64,000 nt of DNA from assembly GCF_017883985.1 (NCBI RefSeq), contig NZ_PRDG01000002.1, positions 248,001-312,000 on the forward strand, given 5' to 3'. The notes under the pieces were generated by a model, which saw nothing but the letters and a program-made list of their open reading frames with translations, did not search any database and was not told where the DNA came from. Shown here piece by piece: positions 41,922-50,432 of the stretch; the first letter of the stretch is position 1; every line of letters begins with the position of its first letter. The stretch comes from Streptococcus oricebi (GTDB lineage Bacteria; Bacillota; Bacilli; Lactobacillales; Streptococcaceae). The translations under genes were made by a program, and so were the position numbers.

Positions 41922-43199
41922 ATGCGGGCAGTTGATATTATTCAAAAAAAGCGGGACGGCCTAGAGCTGTCTAGCGCGGAGATTAAATGGCTGATTGAGG
42001 GCTATGTGGCGGGTCAGGTCCCAGACTATCAAATGTCGGCCTTTGCCATGGCTGTCTATTTTAAGGGAATGACCACTAGAGAAATTTCTGACTTGACCAT
42101 GACCATGGTGGGAACGGGTGAGCAGATTGATTTATCTGAAATAGCTGGCATCAAGGTAGACAAGCATTCTACCGGAGGGGTAGGAGATAAGGTGACCTTG
42201 ATTTTAGTTCCTTTGGTAGCTAGTTTCGGTGTTCCAGTTGCTAAAATGAGTGGTCGAGGCCTGGGCCATACTGGTGGGACAATTGATAAGCTAGAGTCAA
42301 TTAAGGGCTTTGAGGTAGAGCGGAACCAAGAGGACTTTATCAAGCAGGTCCAAGAGCTGGGGCTCTCTGTCATCGGCCAGTCAGATCAGTTGGTCAAGGC
42401 AGACAAGCTCCTCTATGCCCTGCGCGATGTAACAGCAACTGTTGATACCATTCCCCTAATCGCTAGCTCGGTTATGAGTAAGAAGATTGCTGCCGGTGCA
42501 GACAGTATCTTACTGGACGTGACAGTAGGCGAGGGGGCCTTTATGAAGAATCTGACAGATGCTAGAGTCTTGGCTCGGACCATGGTTGATTTAGGTAAGG
42601 CTGTTGGGCGCAAGACCGTTGCGGTCATTACCGATATGAGTCAGCCTTTGGGGCGGGCAATCGGTAATCGCTTGGAAATTCTAGAGGCTTTGGAAATCTT
42701 GCAGGGTAAGGGGCGCGAGGATATTAGTGACTTTATCTGCCGCCTGGCCCAAATCATGCTGGGTCTAGCTGATCTGGAAGTTAGTCTAGAAGAAGTTCAT
42801 AGCCACCTTTTGGATGGTTCAGCCCTGAAAAAGTTTGAAGAAATGGTTGAGGCCCAAGGGGGTGACTTGCAAGACTTGTACCGGCCTTCCCAGGCGGAAT
42901 TTGTCTTAGAAATTAAGGCGGATGAGACTGGCTATATCGCTGACTTGCCAGCCATGGAATTTGGTCTTTTTGCCATGAGATTGGGAGCTGGACGGGCTGT
43001 GAAGTCAGACGATTTGGATTTTGAAACTGGGATTGTTTTTGAGAAAAAAGTTGGTGAAAAAGTCGCCGCTGGCGAGCTGTTGGCCAAAATCTATGCCAAC
43101 CAAAAAATTTCCCAAGAACTAGTTACAGAATTCAAAAAAAATGTTAAAATAAGTAATGAGCCGAAAAAAGTAAGTGAAATCATTGAAGTAATCGCTTAA
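41922..43199 (+). CDS. deoA: Pyrimidine-nucleoside phosphorylase
   Basis: A 425-residue enzyme that cleaves thymidine/uridine to base and (deoxy)ribose 1-phosphate. MRAVDIIQKKRDGLELSSAEI matches the family start. DKHSTGGVGDKVTLILVPLVA holds the phosphate-binding site, and KMSGRGLGHTGGTIDKLESI is the signature. ALRDVTATVDTIPLIASSVMSKKIAAG completes the substrate site. The frame starts at TTG 41910, but ATG 41922 is preferred. It is usually called pdp or deoA in streptococci. It supplies deoxyribose 1-phosphate for the neighbouring deoC. Confidence 0.94.
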   Translation: MRAVDIIQKKRDGLELSSAEIKWLIEGYVAGQVPDYQMSAFAMAVYFKGMTTREISDLTMTMVGTGEQIDLSEIAGIKVDKHSTGGVGDKVTLILVPLVASFGVPVAKMSGRGLGHTGGTIDKLESIKGFEVERNQEDFIKQVQELGLSVIGQSDQLVKADKLLYALRDVTATVDTIPLIASSVMSKKIAAGADSILLDVTVGEGAFMKNLTDARVLARTMVDLGKAVGRKTVAVITDMSQPLGRAIGNRLEILEALEILQGKGREDISDFICRLAQIMLGLADLEVSLEEVHSHLLDGSALKKFEEMVEAQGGDLQDLYRPSQAEFVLEIKADETGYIADLPAMEFGLFAMRLGAGRAVKSDDLDFETGIVFEKKVGEKVAAGELLAKIYANQKISQELVTEFKKNVKISNEPKKVSEIIEVIA

Positions 43200-43217
43200 C
43201 TTTTAGGAGAGACGAAG

Positions 43218-43880
43218 ATGAAATTAAATAAATATATCGACCATACCTTTTTAAAGCCCGATGCTACAAGTGAGCAGATTGTTCAGCTGATTGAGGAGGC
43301 CAAGGAGTACAACTTTGCCAGTGTCTGTGTCAATCCGACCTGGGTGGCCTTTGCGGCCCAGGCCTTGGCTGAAAGTGGGGTCAAGGTTTGTACGGTTGTT
43401 GGTTTCCCTCTGGGAGCCAACCGACCTGAAATCAAGGCTTTAGAGACCAAGGACGCTATCGAACAAGGGGCGGATGAAATCGATATGGTCATCAATATTG
43501 GTGCCCTCAAATCCCAGGACTTGGACCTTTTGGAAAGGGATATCCGGGCGGTAGTAGAGGCCAGTGGTGACAAGCTAGTCAAGGTGATTATCGAAGCATG
43601 TCTCTTGAGCGACCAGGAAAAGGTTTTGGCCTGTCAGGTTGCCCAAAAGGCCGGAGCGGACTTTGTTAAGACCTCTACTGGTTTTTCAACTGGCGGAGCA
43701 ACTGTTGCAGATGTCGCTCTCATGCGCCAGACAGTAGGCCCCGACATGGGGGTCAAGGCAGCGGGTGGAGCTCGTTCTTATGAAGATGCTCTAGCCTTTA
43801 TTGAGGCGGGAGCGACTAGAATTGGAAGCTCTGCTGGCCCAGCAATTATGAAGGGAGAAAAGGTTAGTGGCGACTACTGA
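43218..43880 (+). CDS. deoC: Deoxyribose-phosphate aldolase
   Basis: A 220-residue class I aldolase that splits deoxyribose 5-phosphate into glyceraldehyde 3-phosphate and acetaldehyde. [17 protein letters not shown] is the usual opening; [38 protein letters not shown], and the Schiff-base lysine in [17 protein letters not shown] (~150) are present, with [28 protein letters not shown] near the end. It follows deoA by 18 bases with a strong AGGAGAGA site and overlaps cdd by 14. Confidence 0.96.
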   Translation: MKLNKYIDHTFLKPDATSEQIVQLIEEAKEYNFASVCVNPTWVAFAAQALAESGVKVCTVVGFPLGANRPEIKALETKDAIEQGADEIDMVINIGALKSQDLDLLERDIRAVVEASGDKLVKVIIEACLLSDQEKVLACQVAQKAGADFVKTSTGFSTGGATVADVALMRQTVGPDMGVKAAGGARSYEDALAFIEAGATRIGSSAGPAIMKGEKVSGDY

Positions 43881-44256
43881 TTTGATTGATTTAGCAATTG
43901 AAACGAGTAAGAAGGCCTATGTTCCCTATTCTCACTTTCCGATTGGAGCTGTTTTGCTTGCCAAGGGGGGGCAGATTTTCACTGGTGTCAATATCGAGAA
44001 TGCCAGTTTTGGTCTGACCAACTGCGGCGAAAGGACAGCCATTTTTAAGGCAGTTTCTGAAGGAGTCTTAGACTTTGAAGAACTGATTGTCTACGGAGAA
44101 ACGGACAAGCCCATTTCTCCATGTGGAGCCTGTCGTCAGGTGATGGCAGAGTTTTTCCCTCAGGATTTAAAGGTGACCCTGGTCGCTAAAAATAAGTCGA
44201 CGGTCGTGATGACGGTCAAGGAATTACTTCCCTATTCTTTTACTGACTTGGAATAG
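43867..44256 (+). CDS. cdd: Cytidine deaminase
   Basis: A 129-residue zinc enzyme that converts cytidine/deoxycytidine to the uridine forms. [18 protein letters not shown] is the substrate block; [24 protein letters not shown] contains the first zinc cysteine and catalytic glutamate (CGE, where CAE is more common); [13 protein letters not shown] supplies the other two cysteines. It starts with GTG 43867 inside the end of deoC. It links pyrimidine import by the bmpA-nup system to deoA. Confidence 0.95.
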   Translation: MATTDLIDLAIETSKKAYVPYSHFPIGAVLLAKGGQIFTGVNIENASFGLTNCGERTAIFKAVSEGVLDFEELIVYGETDKPISPCGACRQVMAEFFPQDLKVTLVAKNKSTVVMTVKELLPYSFTDLE

Positions 44257-44330
44257 TTGGTAAAGCTGGTCCCAAGACCAAACTAAAAATTCGCAACCCT
44301 GGTTGCATATCTTATTTAGGAGGTTCAGTA

Positions 44331-45386
44331 ATGAACAAGAAACAATGGCTAGGCCTAGGTCTAGTAGCTGTCGCAGCAATCGGACTCGCTGCATGTGGTA
44401 ACCGCGCATCAAAATCTGACAATAGCAATGCCAAGACAGATTTGAAGGCTGCTATCGTTACAGATACTGGTGGTGTTGATGACAAGTCCTTCAACCAATC
44501 AGCCTGGGAGGGTCTCCAAGAATGGGGTAAGGATAATGGTCTTTCTAAAGACAATGGCTATACCTACTTCCAGTCTACCAATGAGTCTGAATATACCAAC
44601 AACTTAGACCAAGCTGCTTCAAGCAACTACAAGCTGGTATTTGGTATCGGTTTTGCGCTGAGAAACGCTGTTGAATCTGCTGCTAAAGACCATTCAGACA
44701 TCAACTATGTCATCATCGACGACGAAATCAAGGACCAAAGCAATGTAGCTTCTGCCCTCTTTGCAGATAACGAAGCTGCTTATCTTGCTGGTGTTGCTGC
44801 CGCTAAGACCACCAAGACCAAGATGATTGGTTTTGTTGGTGGAATCAAGGGTGCTGTTTTGACTCGTTTTGAAAAAGGATTTGAGGCAGGTGTTAAATCT
44901 GTTGATCCATCTATCAAGATTGATGTTAAATATGCTGAATCATTCGGTGATGCTGCTAAAGGGAAGACCATTGCAGCTGCTCAATATGCTGCTGGTGCAG
45001 ACGTTGTTTACCAAGTAGCTGGTGGTACTGGTGCAGGTGTCTTCAACGAAGCAAAATCAATCAACGAAACTCGTCCAGAAGCTGAAAAAGTTTGGGTAAT
45101 CGGTGTTGACCGCGACCAAAAAGACGAAGGAAAATACACTTCTAAAGATGGAAAAGAGTCAAACTTTGTCCTAGCTTCTACCCTAAAACAAGTTGGAGCA
45201 ACTGTTAAGGATATTGCAAACAAGACAGCTAAAGACAAGTTCCCAGGTGGGAAGACAGTTACTTACGGTCTGAAAGATGGTGGTGTAGACTTGACTACAA
45301 CTTCCCTCTCTGAGGATGCTAAGAAAGCCGTTGAGGATGCGAAAGCAAAAATTCTTGATGGAAGTATCAAGGTTCCGGCAGAATAA
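44331..45386 (+). CDS. bmpA: BMP-family nucleoside-binding lipoprotein
   Basis: A 351-residue substrate-binding protein. The signal peptide MNKKQWLGLGLVAVAAIGLAACGN ends in the lipobox LAAC. The mature part begins with a short linker, then LKAAIVTDTGGVDDKSFNQSAWEGLQEW, the signature of Bmp/TmpC/PnrA proteins that bind purine and pyrimidine nucleosides. GFALRNAVESAAKDHSDINYVIID and QVAGGTGAGVFNEA are further conserved blocks. Strong AGGAGG ribosome site, biased codons and a terminator directly after the gene suggest it is made in excess over the permease subunits. A GCAAC-cctg-GTTGC hairpin lies 24 bases before the start. Confidence 0.94.
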   Translation: MNKKQWLGLGLVAVAAIGLAACGNRASKSDNSNAKTDLKAAIVTDTGGVDDKSFNQSAWEGLQEWGKDNGLSKDNGYTYFQSTNESEYTNNLDQAASSNYKLVFGIGFALRNAVESAAKDHSDINYVIIDDEIKDQSNVASALFADNEAAYLAGVAAAKTTKTKMIGFVGGIKGAVLTRFEKGFEAGVKSVDPSIKIDVKYAESFGDAAKGKTIAAAQYAAGADVVYQVAGGTGAGVFNEAKSINETRPEAEKVWVIGVDRDQKDEGKYTSKDGKESNFVLASTLKQVGATVKDIANKTAKDKFPGGKTVTYGLKDGGVDLTTTSLSEDAKKAVEDAKAKILDGSIKVPAE

Positions 45387-45403
45387 GATATATATCACTC
45401 AAG

Positions 45404-45428
45404 AAGCGACCTTGGTGGTCGCTTTTTT
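45404..45428 (+). terminator. Terminator after bmpA, within the operon
   Basis: AAGCGACC (45404-45411) pairs with GGTCGCTT (45417-45424), followed by TTTT; CTCA/TGAG pairing extends the stem. It probably gives partial readthrough to nupA. Confidence 0.85.
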
Positions 45429-45452
45429 GAGAGTTGAGACGAAATTTTGTCT

Positions 45453-45485
45453 CAGTAAAGCCTATTTTAAAAATAGGTTTTACTG
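45453..45485. promoter_or_regulatory. 33-base near-perfect palindrome in the nupA leader
   Basis: CAGTAAAGCCTATTTT, a single A, then AAAATAGGTTTTACTG: 16-base arms with one G/T pairing, which is a G-U wobble in RNA. A smaller TGAGAC-gaaatttt-GTCTCA hairpin lies just before it. This could be an RNA stability or attenuation element setting the bmpA:nupABC ratio, or an operator. Confidence 0.6.
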
Positions 45486-45517
45486 ACATAAAATTTATTT
45501 CTGAAAGGAAGAATCAC

Positions 45518-47056
45518 ATGGCACATGAAAATGTCATTGAAATGCGAGAGATTACCAAGGTTTTTGGTGAATTTGTTGCAAATGATAAAATCAATCTCAA
45601 CCTAAGACGTGGTGAAATTCATGCGCTTTTGGGAGAAAATGGAGCAGGAAAGTCAACCTTGATGAACATGCTGGCCGGTCTTTTAGAGCCGACTAGCGGT
45701 CAAATCCTCGTCAATGGTCAGCCTGTGAAACTGGATTCTCCATCCAAGGCTGCATCTCTAGGTATCGGAATGGTCCACCAGCACTTTATGCTTGTAGAGG
45801 CCTTTACGGTTGCTGAAAACATCATTCTGGGTAGTGAAAAAACCAACAGCTTTGGTGTCCTAGATTTGGATAAGGCGATTAAGGAAATCAAGGACCTGTC
45901 TGAACGTTATGGTCTAGCTGTGGATCCAAGGGCCAAAATCGAAGATATATCTGTCGGTGCCCAGCAAAGGGTGGAGATTCTTAAGACCCTGTATCGTGGT
46001 GCAGATATTCTAATCTTTGACGAGCCGACAGCCGTTTTGACTCCTTCAGAAATTGAAGAACTAGAAAATATCATGAAAAATCTAGTCAAGGAAGGGAAAT
46101 CAATTATTCTGATTACCCACAAGCTAGATGAAATTCGAGCAGTAGCCGATCGAGTAACGGTCATCCGCCGAGGAAAGAGTATCGAAACAGTCGGTATCGA
46201 AGGAGCAACCAATAAGGATTTGGCTGAAATGATGGTCGGACGCTCGGTCTCCTTTACAACGGCTAAGGAGCCTGCCCAACCCAAGGATGTGGTCCTGTCA
46301 ATCAAGGACTTGGAAGTGGCGGAAAATCGTGGTGTCCTTGCCGTTAAGGGCCTTTCTCTGGATGTTCGAGCCGGTGAAATCGTCGGAATTGCTGGGATTG
46401 ATGGAAATGGTCAGAGCGAGCTGATTCAGGCCATTACTGGTTTACGCAAGGTCAAGTCTGGTAGCGTCAGCATTAAGGGCAAGGAAGTTCTAGGTCTATC
46501 ACCAAGAAAAATTACGGAAATGCAGGTCAGTCATGTGCCAGAAGATCGGCATAGGGATGGTCTGGTCCTTGAGATGATGTTGGCAGAAAATATCGCCTTG
46601 CAGACCTACTACAAGGCCCCGCTCAGCAATAGAGGCGTTCTCAACTACAATCAAATTACCTCTTATGCTCGTAAGCTCATGGAAGAGTTTGATGTTCGGG
46701 CTGCTAGTGAGCTTGTACCGGCTTCTGCCCTATCTGGAGGAAACCAGCAAAAGGCCATCATTGCCCGTGAAGTGGATCGCAATCCAGACCTTCTCATCGT
46801 TAGTCAACCGACTCGGGGCTTGGATGTGGGAGCGATTGAATACATCCATAAACGCTTGATTGAGGAGCGGGATAAAGGCAAGGCTGTCCTAGTTGTCAGC
46901 TTTGAGCTAGATGAAATCCTCAACCTATCTGATCGGATTGCCGTTATCCATGACGGTAAAATTCAAGGCATTGTCAAGCCAGAAGAGACCGACAAGCAAG
47001 AGCTAGGTATTCTAATGGCTGGTGGTGAGCTTAAGAAGGGAGAAGTACATGTCTAA
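45518..47056 (+). CDS. nupA: Nucleoside ABC transporter ATP-binding protein (double NBD)
   Basis: A 512-residue ATPase with two nucleotide-binding domains, like RbsA/MglA. Domain 1: LLGENGAGKSTLMNMLAG, ISVGAQQRVEILKTL and ILIFDEPTAVLTPSE. Domain 2 has a degenerate P-loop (IAGIDGNGQSELIQAI), LSGGNQQKAIIAREV and LLIVSQPTRGLDVGA, where the catalytic glutamate is glutamine. This asymmetry is normal for the family. ATG 45518 (GAAAGGAAG upstream) is chosen over the longer open frame from 45434, because those bases form the palindrome. It overlaps nupB by eight bases. Confidence 0.93.
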   Translation: MAHENVIEMREITKVFGEFVANDKINLNLRRGEIHALLGENGAGKSTLMNMLAGLLEPTSGQILVNGQPVKLDSPSKAASLGIGMVHQHFMLVEAFTVAENIILGSEKTNSFGVLDLDKAIKEIKDLSERYGLAVDPRAKIEDISVGAQQRVEILKTLYRGADILIFDEPTAVLTPSEIEELENIMKNLVKEGKSIILITHKLDEIRAVADRVTVIRRGKSIETVGIEGATNKDLAEMMVGRSVSFTTAKEPAQPKDVVLSIKDLEVAENRGVLAVKGLSLDVRAGEIVGIAGIDGNGQSELIQAITGLRKVKSGSVSIKGKEVLGLSPRKITEMQVSHVPEDRHRDGLVLEMMLAENIALQTYYKAPLSNRGVLNYNQITSYARKLMEEFDVRAASELVPASALSGGNQQKAIIAREVDRNPDLLIVSQPTRGLDVGAIEYIHKRLIEERDKGKAVLVVSFELDEILNLSDRIAVIHDGKIQGIVKPEETDKQELGILMAGGELKKGEVHV

Positions 47057-48107
47057 GAAAATGCAGCAAGTAGCTGTTCCTTTGATTTCAGTTGTCCTAG
47101 GAATTTTGCTGGGAGCAATTGTCATGTGGATTTTTGGCTATGATGCGATTTGGGGTTATGAAGAACTCTTTAAAACAGCCTTTGGCTCCCTTCGTAGTGT
47201 GGGAGAAATTTTCCGAGCTATGGGGCCGCTTATTTTAATCGCCCTAGGTTTTGCGGTGGCAAGTCGTGCTGGCTTCTTTAATGTCGGTCTGCCTGGTCAG
47301 GCTTTGGCTGGTTGGCTCTTGGCCGGCTGGTTTGCCCTATCTTTTCCAGATATTCCAAGGGTCATCATGATTCCCCTTACCGTCCTTCTAGCAGCTGTAG
47401 CTGGGGGACTAGTAGGAGCTCTACCAGGCTTCTTAAGGGCCTATCTGGGTACTAGTGAAGTGATTGTGACCATTATGATGAACTACATCGTTCTCTATGT
47501 TGGCAATGCCTTTATCCATAGCTTTCCCAAGAAGGTCATGCAAAGTATTGACTCTAGTATTCGAGTAGGGGCCAATGCTAGCTACCAGACGGATTGGTTG
47601 CGGGCCTTGACTAGCAACTCGCGAATGAATATCGGTATCTTCTTTGCCTTTATCGCAGTGGCTTGTATCTGGTTCTTATTAAAGAAAACAACTCTTGGTT
47701 TTGAGATTCGCTCAGTTGGTCTCAATCCTAATGCCAGTGAATATGCAGGAATGTCTGCCAAGCGGACCATTATCCTATCTATGATTATCTCCGGTGCCCT
47801 TGCTGGTATTGGAGGGGTTGTAGAGGGGCTAGGAACCTTCCAGAATGTCTATGTCCAAGGAAGCTCTCTAGCAGTTGGATTTAACGGTATGGCGGTTAGC
47901 CTCTTAGCTAGCAATTCTCCAATTGGTATCCTCTTTGCAGCCTTTCTCTTTGCGGTCTTGCAAGTAGGAGCTCCTGGTATGAATGCGGCAACGATTCCTG
48001 CCGAATTGGTAAACATTGTGACTGCTTCGATTATCTTCTTTGTCAGCGTGCATTATCTAATCGAGCGTTTTGTCAAAGTTAAAAAACAAGCTAAGGAGGG
48101 CAAGTAA
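47049..48107 (+). CDS. nupB: Nucleoside ABC transporter permease 1
   Basis: A 352-residue membrane protein with about nine helices. It contains RAMGPLILIALGFAVASRAGFFNVGLPGQALAGW and LGTSEVIVTIMMNYIVLY, typical of the BPD_transp_2 permeases paired with BMP proteins, and SEYAGMSAKRTIILSMIISGALAGIGG as the coupling loop. ATG 47049 lies inside the end of nupA with GGGAGAAG upstream. The partner permease follows one base after its stop. Confidence 0.93.
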   Translation: MSKKMQQVAVPLISVVLGILLGAIVMWIFGYDAIWGYEELFKTAFGSLRSVGEIFRAMGPLILIALGFAVASRAGFFNVGLPGQALAGWLLAGWFALSFPDIPRVIMIPLTVLLAAVAGGLVGALPGFLRAYLGTSEVIVTIMMNYIVLYVGNAFIHSFPKKVMQSIDSSIRVGANASYQTDWLRALTSNSRMNIGIFFAFIAVACIWFLLKKTTLGFEIRSVGLNPNASEYAGMSAKRTIILSMIISGALAGIGGVVEGLGTFQNVYVQGSSLAVGFNGMAVSLLASNSPIGILFAAFLFAVLQVGAPGMNAATIPAELVNIVTASIIFFVSVHYLIERFVKVKKQAKEGK

Positions 48108-48108
48108 G

Positions 48109-49065
48109 ATGAATTTTGTTACAATGCTAGGTTTATTGGTTTCCTCCATGCTTATCTACGCAGCTCCGCTTATCTTTACTTCTATCGGAGGAGCTTATTC
48201 TGAACATGCCGGAGTGGTCAATGTCGGCTTGGAAGGTATCATGGTTATGGGTGCTTTTTCAGGGGTAGTCTTTAACCTAACCTTTGCACCAAGTCTTGGT
48301 GCTTGGACCCCTTGGTTTGCTCTAGTGGTTGGAGGCCTGGTTGGTCTTATCTTCTCACTAATCCATGCGGTGGCGACAGTTCATTTTCGAGCAGACCATG
48401 TAGTCAGTGGGACCGTTCTGAACCTGATGGCTCCAGCTTTGGCAATCTTTTTGGTCAAGGCCTTTTATGGCAAGGGGCAAACGGACAACATCAATGTTTC
48501 CTTTGGTAAATTTGATTTTCCGCTTTTATCCAAAATTCCAGTGCTTGGGGACATCTTCTTTAAGCATACTAGCTTGATGGGCTATCTGGCTGTTGTCTTC
48601 TCCTTCCTGGCTTGGTATATTATGTTTAAGACCAAGTTTGGTCTGCGCCTGCGCTCAGTCGGTGAGCACCCACAGGCTGCGGATACCTTGGGAATCAATG
48701 TCTACCTCATGCGCTATTGTGGTGTGATGATTTCTGGCTTTTTAGGCGGAGTAGGAGGAGCTATTTATGCCCAGTCTATCTCTGTTAACTTTGCTGCCAC
48801 AACCATCATTGGACCGGGCTTTATCGCCCTAGCAGCCATGATTTTTGGTAAGTGGAGTCCAATCGGAGCCATGCTGTCCAGTCTCTTCTTTGGTCTTTCT
48901 CAAAGTTTGGCTGTTATTGGTAGTCAACTGCCTTTCTTGTCACATGTGCCAGCGGTCTACTTGCAGATTGCGCCTTATGTCTTGACAATCGTTGTCTTGG
49001 CCGCCTTCTTTGGTAAGGCAGTAGCACCTAAGGCTGATGGGATCAATTATATTAAGTCTAAATAG
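48109..49065 (+). CDS. nupC: Nucleoside ABC transporter permease 2
   Basis: A 318-residue membrane protein with about eight helices. GGAYSEHAGVVNVGLEGIMVMGAFSGVV and DHVVSGTVLNLMAPALAIFLV are the family signatures; ADTLGINVYLMRYCGVMISGFLGGVGGAIY is the coupling loop. ATG 48109 follows AAGGAGGG. It is the last gene of the deo-nup operon, with a strong terminator directly after. Confidence 0.93.
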   Translation: MNFVTMLGLLVSSMLIYAAPLIFTSIGGAYSEHAGVVNVGLEGIMVMGAFSGVVFNLTFAPSLGAWTPWFALVVGGLVGLIFSLIHAVATVHFRADHVVSGTVLNLMAPALAIFLVKAFYGKGQTDNINVSFGKFDFPLLSKIPVLGDIFFKHTSLMGYLAVVFSFLAWYIMFKTKFGLRLRSVGEHPQAADTLGINVYLMRYCGVMISGFLGGVGGAIYAQSISVNFAATTIIGPGFIALAAMIFGKWSPIGAMLSSLFFGLSQSLAVIGSQLPFLSHVPAVYLQIAPYVLTIVVLAAFFGKAVAPKADGINYIKSK

Positions 49066-49069
49066 AAAA

Positions 49070-49096
49070 AAGCTAGCTTTAGGGCTAGCTTTTTTG
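49070..49096 (+). terminator. deo-nup operon terminator
   Basis: AAGCTAGC (49070-49077), a 6-base loop and GCTAGCTT (49084-49091), followed by TTTTT. Confidence 0.9.
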
Positions 49097-49284
49097 GGCT
49101 CTTTCTATTCCTTTTTAGGAATAAGTTCACTTTCTCTTGCTTAATATTCTAAGAGACGGCGATGGACTATCTAGGGTTCAGAAAGAAATATTTGCTTATC
49201 TAATGGCTGGTCTAGTGTTTTTTCTTTACTAGAAAATTTTTCTCATATCGCTGTTAATTTTTCTCGTTTTTTATTTTGAGAATA

Positions 49285-49293
49285 TGGTATACT
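49285..49293 (+). promoter_or_regulatory. Promoter of the old-yellow-enzyme gene
   Basis: Extended TGG-TATACT (TATACT 49288-49293), 42 bases before ATG 49335. Confidence 0.5.
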
Positions 49294-49334
49294 TTAAAAA
49301 ATGTTAAAATTTATAGAGCAGAAAGGATATGGCT

Positions 49335-50369
49335 ATGAAAACAAAATTATTTGCTCCCCTAAGCTTGGGTTCTTTAGAGCTAAAAAATCGGGTGGCTATG
49401 GCGCCCATGTGTATGTATGAGGTAAAGGCTGAAGATGGAAGGGTTACTGAGTTTCATAAGATTCATTATGGAGCACGGGCCCTTGGAGGGGTCGGCTTAA
49501 TTACTATTGAAGCCAATGCTATTGACCCTAACGGCCGCCTGTCGGCCTATGATTTGGGACTCTGGAATAATGAACAAGCTGAGGCCCTAGCAAGTTTAAT
49601 CCAAACTTTGCATCACTTTGGTAGCAAGGTAGGCATCCAAATCAATCATGCAGGTCGCAAGGCGACCGCTAGTCAAGACCTAATCGCTCCATCAGCCCTA
49701 GCTTACAGTGCAGAATATGGTGAGCCACGTGCCATGACCACAGCAGATATTGATGAACTTGTTCTTAAGTTTCAACATACAGCCCAGCTTGCAGCCAAGG
49801 CAAGAGTGGATATGATTGAGATACATGCGGCTCACGGCTACTTGCTCAATCAATTTATCTCTAATCTGACGAATCAGCGTAAGGACGAATATGGCGGTAG
49901 TTTGGAAAATCGCTATCGCCTGTTAGGGCGAGTAGTAGAGGCTGTTCAGCAGGTCTTTCAGGGGGCGCTTTGGGTTCGCATTTCGGCCGACGAGTATCAT
50001 GAAGAGGGAACCAAGTTGGAAGAGTTTATCCAGCTTGCTAAATGGCTGAAAGCAGACGGAGTAGAAGTGGTCCATGTCTCCTCGGGTGGCTTAATTGAAG
50101 TTAAACCAAGTAAGATTTATCCAGGCTATCAAGTTCCCCTAGCCAAAGCCATTAAAGAAGGAGCAAATGTTGCGGTCAGCGCTGTTGGTTTGCTCAATGA
50201 TCCTAAGCTGGTTGACTACCTCTTGCAGACAGAAGCAGCAGATATTATCAGTCTTGGTCGTCCCTTGCTGGCTAATCCGAACTGGTTACAGATGGCAGCC
50301 AAAGAATTGCGTGCCGAAGATGAGCTGAAACTTTATAATGCTTCTTATGAGCGAGGCAGGGTTATTTAG
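49335..50369 (+). CDS. namA: NADPH dehydrogenase of the old yellow enzyme family (YqjM/NamA-like)
   Basis: A 344-residue FMN oxidoreductase with a TIM barrel that reduces activated C=C bonds using NADPH. KTKLFAPLSLGSLELKNRVAMAPMCMYEVKAEDGRVTEFHKIHYG is the opening; the cysteine in PMCMY is typical of the YqjM type. QINHAGRKA, the HAAHGYLLNQFISNLTNQRKDEYGGSLENRYR catalytic block, ADEYHEEG and SLGRPLLANPNW follow. ATG 49329 and ATG 49335 are both possible; the ribosome site (GAAAGG) is better spaced from 49335. It stands alone between two terminators. Confidence 0.9.
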   Translation: MKTKLFAPLSLGSLELKNRVAMAPMCMYEVKAEDGRVTEFHKIHYGARALGGVGLITIEANAIDPNGRLSAYDLGLWNNEQAEALASLIQTLHHFGSKVGIQINHAGRKATASQDLIAPSALAYSAEYGEPRAMTTADIDELVLKFQHTAQLAAKARVDMIEIHAAHGYLLNQFISNLTNQRKDEYGGSLENRYRLLGRVVEAVQQVFQGALWVRISADEYHEEGTKLEEFIQLAKWLKADGVEVVHVSSGGLIEVKPSKIYPGYQVPLAKAIKEGANVAVSAVGLLNDPKLVDYLLQTEAADIISLGRPLLANPNWLQMAAKELRAEDELKLYNASYERGRVI

Positions 50370-50379
50370 GGTAAAAATA

Positions 50380-50416
50380 AAGCTCCTTGATGATGGTTTC
50401 ATCAAGGAGCTTGTTT
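50380..50416. terminator. Terminator between convergent genes
   Basis: AAGCTCCTTGATGA (50380-50393) pairs perfectly with TCATCAAGGAGCTT (50399-50412) across a 5-base loop, followed by GTTTT on the plus strand. Confidence 0.9.
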
Positions 50417-50432
50417 TACTTGAGTATGGAGC

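Noticed and set aside
45434-45517. Upstream extension of nupA
   Set aside because: The added codons coincide with the palindrome and lack a ribosome site; ATG 45518 gives the family N-terminus.
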